A stretch of DNA of 21,898 nucleotides, taken from the NCBI GenBank assembly GCA_964609675.1, contig CAZSRX010000048.1, positions 1 to 21,898 of the forward strand, written 5' to 3'. Origin of the DNA: CAZSRX01 sp964609675 [NCBI: uncultured Bacteroidota bacterium]. GTDB lineage: Bacteria; CLD3; SB21. Every line of letters starts with the position of its first letter. Within the stretch, counting starts at the first letter, position 1. Below, in pieces: positions 1-8,414 of the stretch. Both the position numbers and the translations under genes were made by a program. The notes beneath the pieces were generated by a model. It was given only the letters and a program-made list of their open reading frames with translations. It searched no databases and was not told the origin of the DNA.

Positions 1-114
1 CCCTATTTTTGAGCTTCTACAAGAAATCAAGAAATATTTTTCGGGGAGTGCCAGATATTTATTTTACTCCTTAGCACACAACAGCTTGTACAAACGCACT
101 TTATTCATGGTCAT

Positions 115-147
115 AAAAAAAGCCGGATTCAAAAAAATCCGGCTTTT
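115..147 (-). terminator. Rho-independent terminator of the efflux operon
   Basis: A 12-bp perfect inverted repeat (AAAAGCCGGATT at 118-129 against AATCCGGCTTTT at 136-147) has a 6-base loop. Read on the minus strand it is followed by a run of seven T. It lies 19 bases past the stop codon of the last permease gene, so it should end the five-gene efflux operon. Bases 1-114 contain no gene or clear signal that I can see. Confidence 0.85.
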
Positions 148-165
148 GCGGGCTCATTATTTTAC

Positions 166-1416
166 TTATTCATAACGCAGAGATTCTATGGGGTCCAGTT
201 TGGAGGCCTTGGATGCCGGCCACATGCCGAATACAATACCAATAATACTGCAGAAAATGAGGCCTCCGAATGCCCAGCCCCAGGGTATCGTAACGTTGAC
301 ATCCAGGAGAGCGCTGACAATGTTACCCAAAGCCACCCCGATACCGATTCCGATAAAACCGCCAATCTGGCAAAGAACGATTGCTTCAATAAGGAATTGA
401 GTCAGAATGTCTCTGCGCTTGGCCCCGATAGCTTTACGAATGCCGATTTCTTTGGTGCGTTCCGTTACGGAAACCAGCATGATATTCATGATGCCGATAC
501 CGGCCACCAGCAGAGCAATAGCGCCCATGATAATCGCCACCAATCGGATAATAATGGTCATGTCACCGAAGGTGCGGATAAGGCTGTCATTGGAATAGAT
601 ATCAAAATCATCCTCGTCCAGAGGCCTGACATTGCGGGCAAGCCGCATGACACCCCGCACTTCCTCCATGACATTTTCCATCATAAAACCGTCGCGAACC
701 TTAACCGTGATATTTACGGACCGGTCGAATCCCCGGTTGTCTTTAAGACCGAACTGCTGGATGAAGGCGCTAATCGGGATGCAGGCGACATTGTCTCTGG
801 AACCGCCGATGGTTAAATCACCGAGTTCTTCAAAAACGCCAATGACTGTGTATTTCTGTCCGCCGATACGGACGACCTGGTCCAACGGATCTTTGAAGGG
901 AAATAACTTATTGACGACTTTCATGCCGAGAACGATAACTTTGCGCCCGACCTTGACGTCCTCTTCGGTGATAAAACGCCCCATGCTTACCATCTGGTTG
1001 TTGTTATACTGGAATTCCGGAGTGGCGCCGGCCAGTGAAACATTCGGATTCGTGCGTATATCTTCATGCGCAATCGAGACGGCTTGATCCCAAAGCTCCG
1101 AGCCGACCAATTCGGCGCCGGCGACCCGCTCACGGATTAAAGCGGCGTTTTCTATAGTCAGCGGTTTGCGTTTCATGATTTTGCGCCAGTTACTGCCGCC
1201 GCCCATTGCCGGCCATTTCTGAACCTGAAAGGTATTGGTGCCCAGCTGGCTCATATCCTTTTCAAGGCGGGTTTTCAGTATCTCAATCCCGGTCATGACG
1301 GCAATAATGGAAGCCACCCCGGCGACAATACCGACCAGAGTCAGAAACGATCGTAATTTATTGGTAAAAACGGCAACCAATGCCATTTTGATATTTTCCG
1401 TCCATTCGATTTTCAT
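166..1416 (-). CDS. MacB/FtsX-type ABC transporter permease (second permease of the pair)
   Basis: This 416-residue protein is an inner-membrane permease of the MacB (type VII ABC) family, which couples cytoplasmic ATP hydrolysis to periplasmic movements that drive export through a TolC-like channel. It has one membrane helix at about 21-43, a large periplasmic domain (about 45-285), then three helices at about 288-318, 340-368 and 380-402. The FtsX-family signature GIGIMNIMLVSVTERTKEIG begins near residue 306, and the protein ends in the usual LDPIESLRYE tail. No nucleotide-binding domain is attached, unlike the fused MacB of enterobacteria. It is the last gene of the operon, 27 bases after the paralogous permease. 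The Shine-Dalgarno sequence is weak (GAAG). The substrate cannot be told from sequence; antibiotics, lipids and peptides are all known for the family. Confidence 0.92.
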   Translation of the reverse strand: MKIEWTENIKMALVAVFTNKLRSFLTLVGIVAGVASIIAVMTGIEILKTRLEKDMSQLGTNTFQVQKWPAMGGGSNWRKIMKRKPLTIENAALIRERVAGAELVGSELWDQAVSIAHEDIRTNPNVSLAGATPEFQYNNNQMVSMGRFITEEDVKVGRKVIVLGMKVVNKLFPFKDPLDQVVRIGGQKYTVIGVFEELGDLTIGGSRDNVACIPISAFIQQFGLKDNRGFDRSVNITVKVRDGFMMENVMEEVRGVMRLARNVRPLDEDDFDIYSNDSLIRTFGDMTIIIRLVAIIMGAIALLVAGIGIMNIMLVSVTERTKEIGIRKAIGAKRRDILTQFLIEAIVLCQIGGFIGIGIGVALGNIVSALLDVNVTIPWGWAFGGLIFCSIIGIVFGMWPASKASKLDPIESLRYE

Positions 1417-1443
1417 GTTCTTCTATCCGTCGTTTGACTTTTA

Positions 1444-2682
1444 TTATTCATACCGCAGGGCGTCAATCGGATTAAGTCGCGCCGCTTTCAGGGCCGGGAA
1501 AAATCCCGACAGGACGCCAACAAGCACCGCGATGAAAATCGCAAATAATACCACGCCGGGCGACAGGGTAGCCGCGAAGAATATATCGATGATCCAGCTC
1601 AGCCCATAAGACAATACCAGCGCAATCAAACAGCCGATGAGACAGATCATCGCCGCTTCCAGCAGGAACTGGATAAGTATCGTGCGGCGTTTGGCGCCGA
1701 TGGCTTTACGGATGCCGATTTCATGCGTGCGCTCGGTAACGGATACAAACATAATATTCATGACGCCGATACCGCCCACGAATAAAGAAATTCCCGTGAT
1801 GAGAAATCCGATAATTCCGACGACGCCCATAATGCTGTCATACAGTTGGGTGAAGGCGTCTTGTTTATTAATAGAAAAGTTATCGGGAGTAACGGGCGAC
1901 AACTTTCGGATTTTCCTCATGGCGCCAATGACTTCTTCCTGGGTTTCGTCCATAAGAGAAGGATCCGCCGCTTTAACGGCAATGGAGAGGCCGCGCTGCT
2001 TTCCGAAACAGCGCTGAAAAGTGGTGATGGGAACATAAACCTGAATATCAAGATTGGGGCCGCCCAAACTGCCGAGGAACTGTCCCTGCTTTTCCATCAC
2101 GCCAATGACGCGGAAATTGTAACTGCCAATTCGAAGGCGCTTGCCGATGGGGTCGGTGTTTTTGTACAGGCGGGTTTTGATTTCATAGCCGATAACACAG
2201 ACATATCGGGCGCTGATTTCATCCAGGCGGTTCAGGAAGCGTCCGTCTTCAGGAAGTCCGGAAGAGGTTTTAAGGTATTTTTCTGTCGTGCCGGTGATAA
2301 AGACGTCTTCGATAGTTTCGGACTCATACTTGATATTTTTCATCGTGCCGGTGCTGGGATTGACCGCGGTGACTTTGTCGCCGAGCATTTTTTCCAGCCG
2401 TTCGGCTTCGTCGAGTTTTACCTGGGGGCGGTTGCGGTATTTCCACCAGTCATCCATTTGTAACCACGGCGAACGCTGGACATAAAGCACATCCGCGCCC
2501 AGCATGGACAATTGGGACTGAAAGGAATCCTTCATGCCCACCATGACCGTCATGGTGGTGGATATGGCGGTGATGCCGATCACGATGCCGAGCGTCGTCA
2601 GGATACCCCGCGCCTTATTGCTTTGAATGGCCTGCAGGGCTATCTTAAAAGCTTCAAATAATTCATATAAAAAACGTCGCAT
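1444..2682 (-). CDS. MacB/FtsX-type ABC transporter permease (first permease of the pair)
   Basis: This 412-residue MacB-type permease has the same architecture as its downstream neighbour: one N-terminal helix (about 25-50), a periplasmic MacB-type domain, and three C-terminal helices (about 286-312, 335-360, 375-397). The signature GIGVMNIMFVSVTERTHEIG starts near 305 (as GGIGVMN) and the tail reads LNPIDALRYE. The start is supported by AGGA seven bases upstream. It lies 24 bases after the ATPase gene. The two permeases share the C-terminal motifs closely but differ in the periplasmic domain, so they are likely old duplicates that may pair as a heterodimer over one ATPase; that pairing is inference. 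Confidence 0.92.
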   Translation of the reverse strand: MRRFLYELFEAFKIALQAIQSNKARGILTTLGIVIGITAISTTMTVMVGMKDSFQSQLSMLGADVLYVQRSPWLQMDDWWKYRNRPQVKLDEAERLEKMLGDKVTAVNPSTGTMKNIKYESETIEDVFITGTTEKYLKTSSGLPEDGRFLNRLDEISARYVCVIGYEIKTRLYKNTDPIGKRLRIGSYNFRVIGVMEKQGQFLGSLGGPNLDIQVYVPITTFQRCFGKQRGLSIAVKAADPSLMDETQEEVIGAMRKIRKLSPVTPDNFSINKQDAFTQLYDSIMGVVGIIGFLITGISLFVGGIGVMNIMFVSVTERTHEIGIRKAIGAKRRTILIQFLLEAAMICLIGCLIALVLSYGLSWIIDIFFAATLSPGVVLFAIFIAVLVGVLSGFFPALKAARLNPIDALRYE

Positions 2683-2706
2683 AAGATCCTATCCGGTTAA
2701 CTGGAA

Positions 2707-3432
2707 TCAGGCTTCGGCCTGGTCAACCAGCACTTTTTTGTAAACTTTCCGGCCGTTGACTTTTTCATCAATTTCCACGCAACCGTCCTTCAGGCGCACG
2801 ATGCGGCGCGCGTGGGAGGCGATGTCCTCTTCATGCGTAACCAGAATAATTGTGTTGCCGGCTTTGTAGAGGTCTTCAAATACCGCCATGATTTCTTCGC
2901 CGGTTTTGGAATCCAGGTTGCCGGTGGGCTCGTCGGCAAGGATGATCGATGGGTTGTTGACCAGCGCGCGCGCGATGGCCACCCGCTGACGCTGGCCGCC
3001 GGAAAGTTCGTTGGGCTTATGATGAATGCGGTCAGCCAGGCCGACTTTTTCAATGGCTTCGTGCGCTCTTTTCCGACGCTCGGATGCCGGCACGCCGGCG
3101 TAGATCATCGGCAGTTCGACGTTATGGAATACATTCGAACGGGGAATCAGATTGAAATTCTGGAACACAAAACCGATTTTACGGTTCCGGATGGTCGCCA
3201 GCTCGTCGTCGGTCAGGTGCGATACGTCATCCTGGCCGAAGAGGTAGGTGCCGGAAGTCGGGGTATCCAGGCAGCCGATGATGTTCATCAAAGTGGACTT
3301 GCCGGATCCCGAGGGCCCCATCAGCGCGATGTATTCGTTCTTGTCCACCGTCAGCGTCACCCCCCGGAGGGCGTGTACCTGCTCGGTGCCGATCTGATAG
3401 ATTTTGGTGATATTCTGAAAATTGATTAACAT
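2707..3432 (-). CDS. MacB/LolD-type ABC transporter ATP-binding protein
   Basis: This 241-residue free-standing ATPase powers the two permeases encoded just downstream. All ABC motifs are intact: Walker [10 protein letters not shown] (39-47), Q-loop at Gln91, signature LSGGQ (143-147), Walker B IILADEPT (163-170) with catalytic Glu168, D-loop GNLDS, and switch His200. The insert around 92-115 and the '[13 protein letters not shown]' stretch are typical of the MacB/LolD/FtsE branch. AGGA upstream of the ATG supports the start. It sits between the adaptor gene and the permease genes with 24-base gaps, so the whole efflux machine appears to be translated from one message. Confidence 0.95.
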   Translation of the reverse strand: MLINFQNITKIYQIGTEQVHALRGVTLTVDKNEYIALMGPSGSGKSTLMNIIGCLDTPTSGTYLFGQDDVSHLTDDELATIRNRKIGFVFQNFNLIPRSNVFHNVELPMIYAGVPASERRKRAHEAIEKVGLADRIHHKPNELSGGQRQRVAIARALVNNPSIILADEPTGNLDSKTGEEIMAVFEDLYKAGNTIILVTHEEDIASHARRIVRLKDGCVEIDEKVNGRKVYKKVLVDQAEA

Positions 3433-3456
3433 GGCTTTTTCCTGTTGACCGTTGGG

Positions 3457-4749
3457 TTATCGGCTTTCGTCTTCACCCTTGCGGCTGTATTTGATTTTTT
3501 TATCGTTATTCACGGTGACCAGTGAACCGTTTTCGAGCAGTTTACTGATGGCGCGGTAACTGCCGGTGACCACTTCCTCGTCTCCGCGGAGACCTTCGAG
3601 AATTTCGATATGCGACTCGCTCTGGATGCCGGTTTTTACGGCGCGGGCAATTGACATGCCGTTCTCGACAACGAAGACTATTTCCACCACGCCGTCCTTG
3701 TTAACTTTGAATTCCGTATTCGTATCGTTGGCGATGGCGGCGTCTTTTTCAATGCCGGGTTTGCGTTTCAGTTTGTCGGGTTCGCGCACGGTGACGCACT
3801 GGATCGGCACGTTGAGCGTATTGGGACGCACGTCCGTGGTGATATCGGCCGTGGTGGACATACCGGGCCGCAGTTCGGTGACAGTCTCGCTCAGCGCGAT
3901 CTTCACCTCAAACTCGGTTTTTTCCTCAAGGGTGCCGGCGCTCTTGATATTGGCGGAATTCGCAATCTCGGTGACAACGCCTTTGATTTTACGGTTTCGC
4001 AGCGCATCCACTTCGATTTCCGCCGAATCGCCGAGACTAACGGCAATCACGTCATTTTCATCCACGTTCACGCGCGCTTCCATGCTCGACAGGTTCGCGA
4101 TAATCATGATGACATCCTGCGAAAATGCCGAACCGAGAGCGATTTCGCCGATTTCCTTGTTCAGCTTGCTCACCGTACCGTCAATCGGGGAATATATTTC
4201 CGTCTTGCTCAGGTTATCCATGTTTTGGTCAAGAATGGCGCTGGCGGCCAGCACCTGGCTTTCGGCTGAGGCCACGGCGGATTGGCTCGTCTTGAGGTTG
4301 GCTTCATAGGTCTGAAACTCCGCTTCCGACGCGAGCTGCTTTTCAAACAACTCCTTGACGCGATTGTAATCGAGCTGGGCTTTTTCAAGATTCGTCTTGG
4401 CGGTCATCAGCTGGGCTTTGGCCCGCAGTTGCTCCGCTTTAGCCTGATTGACGCCGGCTTCGTAGTTGGTGCGGTCCAGCGAGACCAGCAATTGCCCCTT
4501 CTTAACACGATCACCTTCTTTCACAAGCAGTTTGATGATTTTGGCGCTGACGTTGGAACTGATCTTGACGTCCGTCACCGGCTGGATTTTGCCCGAGGCA
4601 GTTACGGTGCGGACGAGATGGCTTCGCTTGACTTTCTCGGTCTGCACCTCAATCGGTTTGCCGCCATTCCCTTTAAGATTGAACAGGACAAACACGATGA
4701 TCAGCGAACCGATGATGCCGCCGATGAGGATTTTTTTCTTCTTGGACAT
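3457..4749 (-). CDS. MacA/HlyD-family periplasmic adaptor subunit
   Basis: This is a 430-residue membrane-fusion protein that bridges an inner-membrane MacB-type pump and an outer-membrane TolC-like channel. A lysine-rich N-terminus is followed by one membrane anchor (about 7-24). The first lipoyl/barrel half is at about 45-95, an alpha-helical coiled-coil hairpin at about 95-182 (rich in Ala, Glu, Gln and Lys), the second lipoyl half contains IYSPIDGTV (185-193), and beta-barrel and membrane-proximal domains follow. The open frame continues upstream to 4920, but that part overlaps the TolC-like gene and is arginine/proline-rich nonsense. The ATG at 4749 has GGGAG eight bases upstream and begins a normal anchor, so I chose it. 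The gap to the channel gene is 25 bases. Confidence 0.93.
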   Translation of the reverse strand: MSKKKKILIGGIIGSLIIVFVLFNLKGNGGKPIEVQTEKVKRSHLVRTVTASGKIQPVTDVKISSNVSAKIIKLLVKEGDRVKKGQLLVSLDRTNYEAGVNQAKAEQLRAKAQLMTAKTNLEKAQLDYNRVKELFEKQLASEAEFQTYEANLKTSQSAVASAESQVLAASAILDQNMDNLSKTEIYSPIDGTVSKLNKEIGEIALGSAFSQDVIMIIANLSSMEARVNVDENDVIAVSLGDSAEIEVDALRNRKIKGVVTEIANSANIKSAGTLEEKTEFEVKIALSETVTELRPGMSTTADITTDVRPNTLNVPIQCVTVREPDKLKRKPGIEKDAAIANDTNTEFKVNKDGVVEIVFVVENGMSIARAVKTGIQSESHIEILEGLRGDEEVVTGSYRAISKLLENGSLVTVNNDKKIKYSRKGEDESR

Positions 4750-4757
4750 ATGACAAA

Positions 4758-4762
4758 CTCCC
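4758..4762 (-). promoter_or_regulatory. Ribosome binding site that fixes the adaptor start
   Basis: GGGAG on the minus strand lies eight bases before the ATG at 4749. It lies between the channel stop codon and the adaptor start, and argues against the 171-base longer reading frame that begins at 4920. Confidence 0.7.
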
Positions 4763-4774
4763 GGTAAAATGATT

Positions 4775-6097
4775 CTATTCTTTGCTCTGGATTTTTCCCG
4801 TTGCGAGATGATACTGTTCCTTGGCATACAGGAAATCGTACACCGCCTGCGTATAGTTGGCTTCCGCGGTGGCGTAGTTCGTGTTGGCCGTGATCTGGTC
4901 CAGGATGGTGCCGGCGCCAAGATTGTAACGCTCCGTGGCCAGGCGCAGGTCTTCCTTGGCGGACTTCACGTTCTCCTCAGACAACCGAACGTTCTCATAA
5001 GACGTCTGCAGGTTAAGCAGCGCAATTTTGATGTCCAGCGCAATCTGGCGCCGGATATTTTCCAGATTGCTTTTGGATGTCTGCAAACTCTGGTCGGCCT
5101 GAATCACGGCGGCGCTGGTCTGGAATCCGTTGAAAATCGGAACCGAAAGCTGCAGCCCCACACGCATATTATCGTTATTGCTGTAGTTTTTCATGCTCAT
5201 CGACGTATTGGCCCAGCTGTAGTCGGCGAAGGCGCTGAGCGTGGGATAATAACCGCTTTGGGCATTGCGAACGGTCCGCTGGGTGCTTTCCACGCGTTTC
5301 TGGGCCGCGCGATAATCCCGGCGCTGATCGAGTGCATCCGCATAAGCCCGGTTAAAATCGTAGGCGGCTTTGTCATACTGAACGTTGGTGTCGAGTTCCT
5401 TCAGCTCAATGGGTGTGTTGACGTCAATACCGATCAGACTGTTCAGCGAGGCCTTGGAGGTGTTCAGGCTGTTTCTGGCTTTGTTCACGGCCAGCTTATC
5501 GGCGCCTACCTGGACCCGCTGGCGGTACACATCGGACATAATCTGCGCGCCGAGACGATTGCGTTCTTCCAGTTTTTTCAGTTGCTCTTCGCTTCGTTTC
5601 AGGTTTTCCTCGCTGATTTTCAGCAACTGCTTGTTCTTCAGCACGTTGATATAAGCCTGATAAACCTGGAGCGTGACCTGCTGGCGGGTATTCTCCACGT
5701 CCAACCATGCGGAGTTTTCATTCAGGCGCGCCTGCGACATATCGTTAAATTTTTTAAACCCGTCAAATAGAATGTAATTAGCGTTCAGCGAATAGCTGTA
5801 CGAATTATCCGATGGAGTATAGGAGGTCGGTAGGCCGGTTGGGGTCGTTGCGCTTACGGTGGACCAGTAACGACGGGCATACGAAGCGTTGGCGGTAACC
5901 GTCGGCAGGTTCGTTCCAAGCGTTTTAGGCAATACGGACGCGGCCGTGGAGTTGTAATTGTTCTGCGCGGTTATAACCTGAATGTTATTGCTCATCGCGA
6001 CGTCAATCGCCTCTTTAATGTCCATGATGCGGGTTTCCTGAGCGAGGGTCACGCCGGTAAAAAACATAACAGCTAATAGGACAGATACATATTTCAT
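4775..6097 (-). CDS. TolC-like outer membrane efflux protein
   Basis: This 440-residue outer-membrane channel belongs to the outer membrane efflux protein (OEP) family, which trimerises into a barrel plus a periplasmic alpha-tunnel. A clear signal peptide (MKYVSVLLAVMFFTGVTLAQ) is followed by two related helical halves with long amphipathic coiled-coil stretches. Repeat-like features include NIRRQIALDIKIALLNLQTSYENV near 345-370 and the closing helices ATERYNLGAGTILDQITANT. The frame stays open to an ATG at 6124, but that start has no Shine-Dalgarno sequence. The ATG at 6097 has AGGAG seven bases upstream and starts directly at the signal peptide. It is the first gene of the efflux operon. 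Confidence 0.93.
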   Translation of the reverse strand: MKYVSVLLAVMFFTGVTLAQETRIMDIKEAIDVAMSNNIQVITAQNNYNSTAASVLPKTLGTNLPTVTANASYARRYWSTVSATTPTGLPTSYTPSDNSYSYSLNANYILFDGFKKFNDMSQARLNENSAWLDVENTRQQVTLQVYQAYINVLKNKQLLKISEENLKRSEEQLKKLEERNRLGAQIMSDVYRQRVQVGADKLAVNKARNSLNTSKASLNSLIGIDVNTPIELKELDTNVQYDKAAYDFNRAYADALDQRRDYRAAQKRVESTQRTVRNAQSGYYPTLSAFADYSWANTSMSMKNYSNNDNMRVGLQLSVPIFNGFQTSAAVIQADQSLQTSKSNLENIRRQIALDIKIALLNLQTSYENVRLSEENVKSAKEDLRLATERYNLGAGTILDQITANTNYATAEANYTQAVYDFLYAKEQYHLATGKIQSKE

Positions 6098-6104
6098 GCG
6101 TTTT

Positions 6105-6109
6105 CTCCT
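6105..6109 (-). promoter_or_regulatory. Ribosome binding site for the TolC-like gene
   Basis: AGGAG on the minus strand with seven-base spacing to the ATG at 6097. It decides between that start and the upstream ATG at 6124. Confidence 0.75.
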
Positions 6110-6120
6110 AAATAATTCCA

Positions 6121-6135
6121 TCACTTTTTAAGTGA
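6121..6135. promoter_or_regulatory. 15-bp palindrome in the efflux operon leader (possible operator)
   Basis: TCACTT-TTT-AAGTGA is a perfect 6+3+6 inverted repeat, 24 bases upstream of the chosen TolC-like start and downstream of the putative promoter. It could be an operator for a repressor encoded elsewhere or a small mRNA hairpin. The surrounding DNA is AT-rich, so chance is also possible. Confidence 0.3.
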
Positions 6136-6194
6136 CAATGTTGTATTCGTAATTTGTGATTAAATGTTTCACTATTTGTTTGTGTTTATAACTA

Positions 6195-6222
6195 AAAATA
6201 CTACCTTTTATTCATAAATCAA
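6195..6222 (-). promoter_or_regulatory. Candidate sigma-70-like promoter of the efflux operon
   Basis: On the minus strand TTGATT (6217-6222) and TATTTT (6195-6200) are separated by 16 bases, in the AT-rich gap between the Yip1 gene terminator and the TolC-like gene. Both hexamers are imperfect, so this is only a candidate. Confidence 0.35.
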
Positions 6223-6266
6223 AAGGTTATATGGGCGCCTTATTAGACGGCTTATGTCTAAAAAAG

Positions 6267-6300
6267 TTAAAGCCTTCCGGAAAAATCCGAAAGGCTTTAA
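6267..6300 (-). terminator. Rho-independent terminator after the Yip1-domain gene
   Basis: Near-perfect inverted repeat built from TTAAAGCCTT and AAGGCTTTAA with CCGGA/TCCG inner pairs and a short A-rich loop. On the minus strand it is followed by CTTTTTT. It lies just past the stop of the Yip1-domain gene and separates that unit from the efflux operon. Confidence 0.8.
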
Positions 6301-6321
6301 GCGCTGAAAAGATGAGGAACG

Positions 6322-7059
6322 TTAACTGAAAAGCTTGCCCAAAGCCGTAAAACCGACTTTAATCAGAACAATAATAAACCACAAGGCGAACACCATACCG
6401 GCTGTTTTTCCCTTCGAGGCTTTATAAAGCATGGCTAAACCGATCGTCAGCAGTGCCAATTCCCAGAATGTAAACAAATCAAATGAACTCAGAAAAGAAT
6501 AAAGCGCCGAGCGGGATTCTTCTTTGCTAACCAGAATGCCGAGCCCGGTGTCCATGCGAATCGTCTGGTTTTTGACCATCAGCGGAATTTTTATAATCAT
6601 GGCCAGGATGTCAATCAGCATGGCGTATCCGTAAACCGACAGCGCCTGCAGGTATTTGGGGCCTTTCCCCAGGATGATGTTGCCGGCGATCCAGAGTCCA
6701 AGGCCGGCCAGGAAATACAATGCGACAGCGGCGACATATCCGATAATTACGCCCACAAACCAGAAGTTTTTCATCATTTTAATCTGCTGTTCAGCGATCT
6801 CTTCTTTCTGGCTATCGGCGATACGCGTACTCTTCATGATGGCATCGCGGGTTGCCGCGGCTTGTTCACTTTGAATCACATCGTTGAGAAAAATCATAAA
6901 AGCCGTCATCAAAAGGAGGGTCACAATCAGCGGCGTAATCCAGTCGGGCTTTTGTATAAGGCTCGCAAAGGTCTTTGAAGGCGTGAAAAATACGTTTATT
7001 ATCCGGCTGAACAGTCCTGGTCGGGGCTCTTGCTGAGCTATTGTCGGTTGATCCGTCAT
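6322..7059 (-). CDS. Yip1-domain integral membrane protein
   Basis: This 245-residue multi-spanning membrane protein resembles bacterial Yip1-domain (PF04893-like) proteins, whose function is not established. A cytoplasmic N-terminus (1-38) contains the typical stretch RIINVFFTPSKTFASLIQKP that precedes the first helix. Helices are visible at about 40-58, 100-130 (probably two), 139-162, 195-213 and 220-240. A charged segment at 62-98 lies between helices 1 and 2. AGGAG upstream of the ATG supports the start. It lies 73 bases downstream of the dehydrogenase gene on the same strand and may be co-transcribed with it, although no functional link is evident. Confidence 0.75.
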   Translation of the reverse strand: MTDQPTIAQQEPRPGLFSRIINVFFTPSKTFASLIQKPDWITPLIVTLLLMTAFMIFLNDVIQSEQAAATRDAIMKSTRIADSQKEEIAEQQIKMMKNFWFVGVIIGYVAAVALYFLAGLGLWIAGNIILGKGPKYLQALSVYGYAMLIDILAMIIKIPLMVKNQTIRMDTGLGILVSKEESRSALYSFLSSFDLFTFWELALLTIGLAMLYKASKGKTAGMVFALWFIIVLIKVGFTALGKLFS

Positions 7060-7132
7060 CGCGCTTCTCCTGTTAAAAATTAAATATAAAGGTTTTGCGG
7101 ATTCAATACGAATAAAAACTCATAAAGTTCCA

Positions 7133-8161
7133 TCATTTGCCTTCCCATTTTATTGTTAATTTTCCTTGCTGGAGGCCCTGATCCATTTTTTCAAAAGCGC
7201 GCGCTATATCCGAAGGAGTAAACACCTGGTCAACCACCGGCCGTATTTTGCGTGACTGTATCAGCGCGCACATGCGTTCAAACTCGGCGGGACGGCCCAT
7301 GGTGGAACCCTGTAAGGTAATCTGCTTCCAAAAAATTTTCCTCAAATCGAGTTGTTCCGGTTTTCCCGCGGTGACGCCGTAGTTTACGATCCGGCCGCCG
7401 GGTTTAACGGCGTCTATCCCTATCTCGAATAATTTACCGCCGGCGCCGTCGACAATCAGATCAATACCGCCGAAAGGCAGAGCCGCTTGCTGAATGTGTT
7501 TGCGCAGATCCGGGTGATTGTGATTGACGCCGGCATGGGCGCCCAGGCTAAGACTCCGCTCAATTTTTTCATCACTGCCGGAAGTAACGATGACCCGAGC
7601 GCCCGCCTGAACGGCCATCAGCATGGCCATTGTAGCGACACCTCCGCCGATGCCGGTGATCAGAACTGTTTCTCCCGGAAGCAAACGACCCTGCGTAAAC
7701 AGCGCGCGGTATGCCGTGAGACCTGCCAGGGGCAGCGCCGCGGCTTCTTCCCAGCTCAGGTGCTCGGGTTTGGGATACAAATTGATAACCGGCACGGCGA
7801 CATATTCCGCAAAGGTGCCGTTGTCCGGCATGCCGAGTATCCGGAAAGCCGGCTGCTGAACGCGCTCATTCTCGCCCCAATACAGGCCGGGGTTTATCAC
7901 AACCGCTCTGCCGACCCATGCTTGATGCATTTCATTTCCGACGGAATGCACGATACCCGCTCCGTCCGAACCAAGAATCACCGGCAGTTTAATATCCGCG
8001 TATAGTCCTTTCACAATCCAAAGGTCTCTGTGATTCAGCGCTGACGCTTTCATCCTGACCAGCGCCTCTGTGCCGGATAATACGGGAAATTCAACATCTT
8101 CCGGCTTAAGCGATCGATAATTGCCGGTTTCTCTTAATACAATGGCTTTCATCAGTTTCAT
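7133..8161 (-). CDS. MDR-superfamily NAD(P)H-dependent oxidoreductase (quinone oxidoreductase-like)
   Basis: This 342-residue medium-chain dehydrogenase/reductase has an N-terminal GroES-like domain (about 1-130) and a Rossmann domain with the nucleotide-binding motif GIGGGVA (170-176). The catalytic-zinc ligands of alcohol dehydrogenases are not there: the usual Cys is replaced in ALNHRDLW (41-48) and the GHE motif reads GSDGAG (64-69). The structural-zinc cysteine cluster is also missing. That points to a zinc-free reductase acting on quinones, enones or similar compounds, but the substrate is unknown. The start has AGGA with seven-base spacing. It is the first gene after a divergent AT-rich region. 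Confidence 0.88.
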   Translation of the reverse strand: MKLMKAIVLRETGNYRSLKPEDVEFPVLSGTEALVRMKASALNHRDLWIVKGLYADIKLPVILGSDGAGIVHSVGNEMHQAWVGRAVVINPGLYWGENERVQQPAFRILGMPDNGTFAEYVAVPVINLYPKPEHLSWEEAAALPLAGLTAYRALFTQGRLLPGETVLITGIGGGVATMAMLMAVQAGARVIVTSGSDEKIERSLSLGAHAGVNHNHPDLRKHIQQAALPFGGIDLIVDGAGGKLFEIGIDAVKPGGRIVNYGVTAGKPEQLDLRKIFWKQITLQGSTMGRPAEFERMCALIQSRKIRPVVDQVFTPSDIARAFEKMDQGLQQGKLTIKWEGK

Positions 8162-8232
8162 GGTAATATCCTTTAAGGAAAAATTGTTTATTTCAAAGTA
8201 ATAAAAGAAACCCTAAAAAATCAAATACAATT

Positions 8233-8260
8233 TTAATACGTCTAATTGCAGTAAAAACAA
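8233..8260 (-). promoter_or_regulatory. Candidate promoter of the dehydrogenase gene
   Basis: On the minus strand TTGTTT (8255-8260) and TATTAA (8233-8238) are spaced by 16 bases, about 70 bases upstream of the dehydrogenase start. Low sequence complexity makes this tentative. Confidence 0.3.
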
Positions 8261-8372
8261 TATATAACACAATTTTTATAAAGATCTTTAATATTCACAT
8301 TGATTATGTGTAAACAGTCCGAATATGTTTCAATATGATACTATGCGAGCATAAACAAAAGATGCTGAAACA

Positions 8373-8414
8373 TTGTATATACAAGCTTGCTGAATAATAA
8401 ATTCTAACCATAAT
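8373..8414 (+). promoter_or_regulatory. Palindrome next to a candidate promoter for the winged-helix gene
   Basis: A perfect palindrome TTGTATATACAA (8373-8384) lies immediately before a possible -35 TTGCTG (8387-8392) and -10 CATAAT (8409-8414), spaced by 16 bases. The placement fits an operator, perhaps for the small DNA-binding protein encoded downstream; that is inference. Confidence 0.3.

Noticed and set aside
1846-2463. Plus-strand open frame of 205 residues opposite the first permease
   Set aside because: Antisense shadow of a clear MacB-type permease; no family features.
2812-3429. Plus-strand open frame of 205 residues opposite the ABC ATPase
   Set aside because: Antisense shadow; the ATPase on the other strand has every catalytic motif intact.
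4750-4920. Upstream extension of the adaptor reading frame (57 more residues)
   Set aside because: It overlaps the end of the TolC-like gene in another frame, is Arg/Pro-rich, and has no ribosome binding site, while the ATG at 4749 has GGGAG and leads directly into the membrane anchor.
4769-5770. Long plus-strand open frame (333 residues) opposite the TolC-like gene
   Set aside because: It is the mirror of a well-supported gene in high-GC third-position DNA and has no recognisable domain or ribosome binding site.
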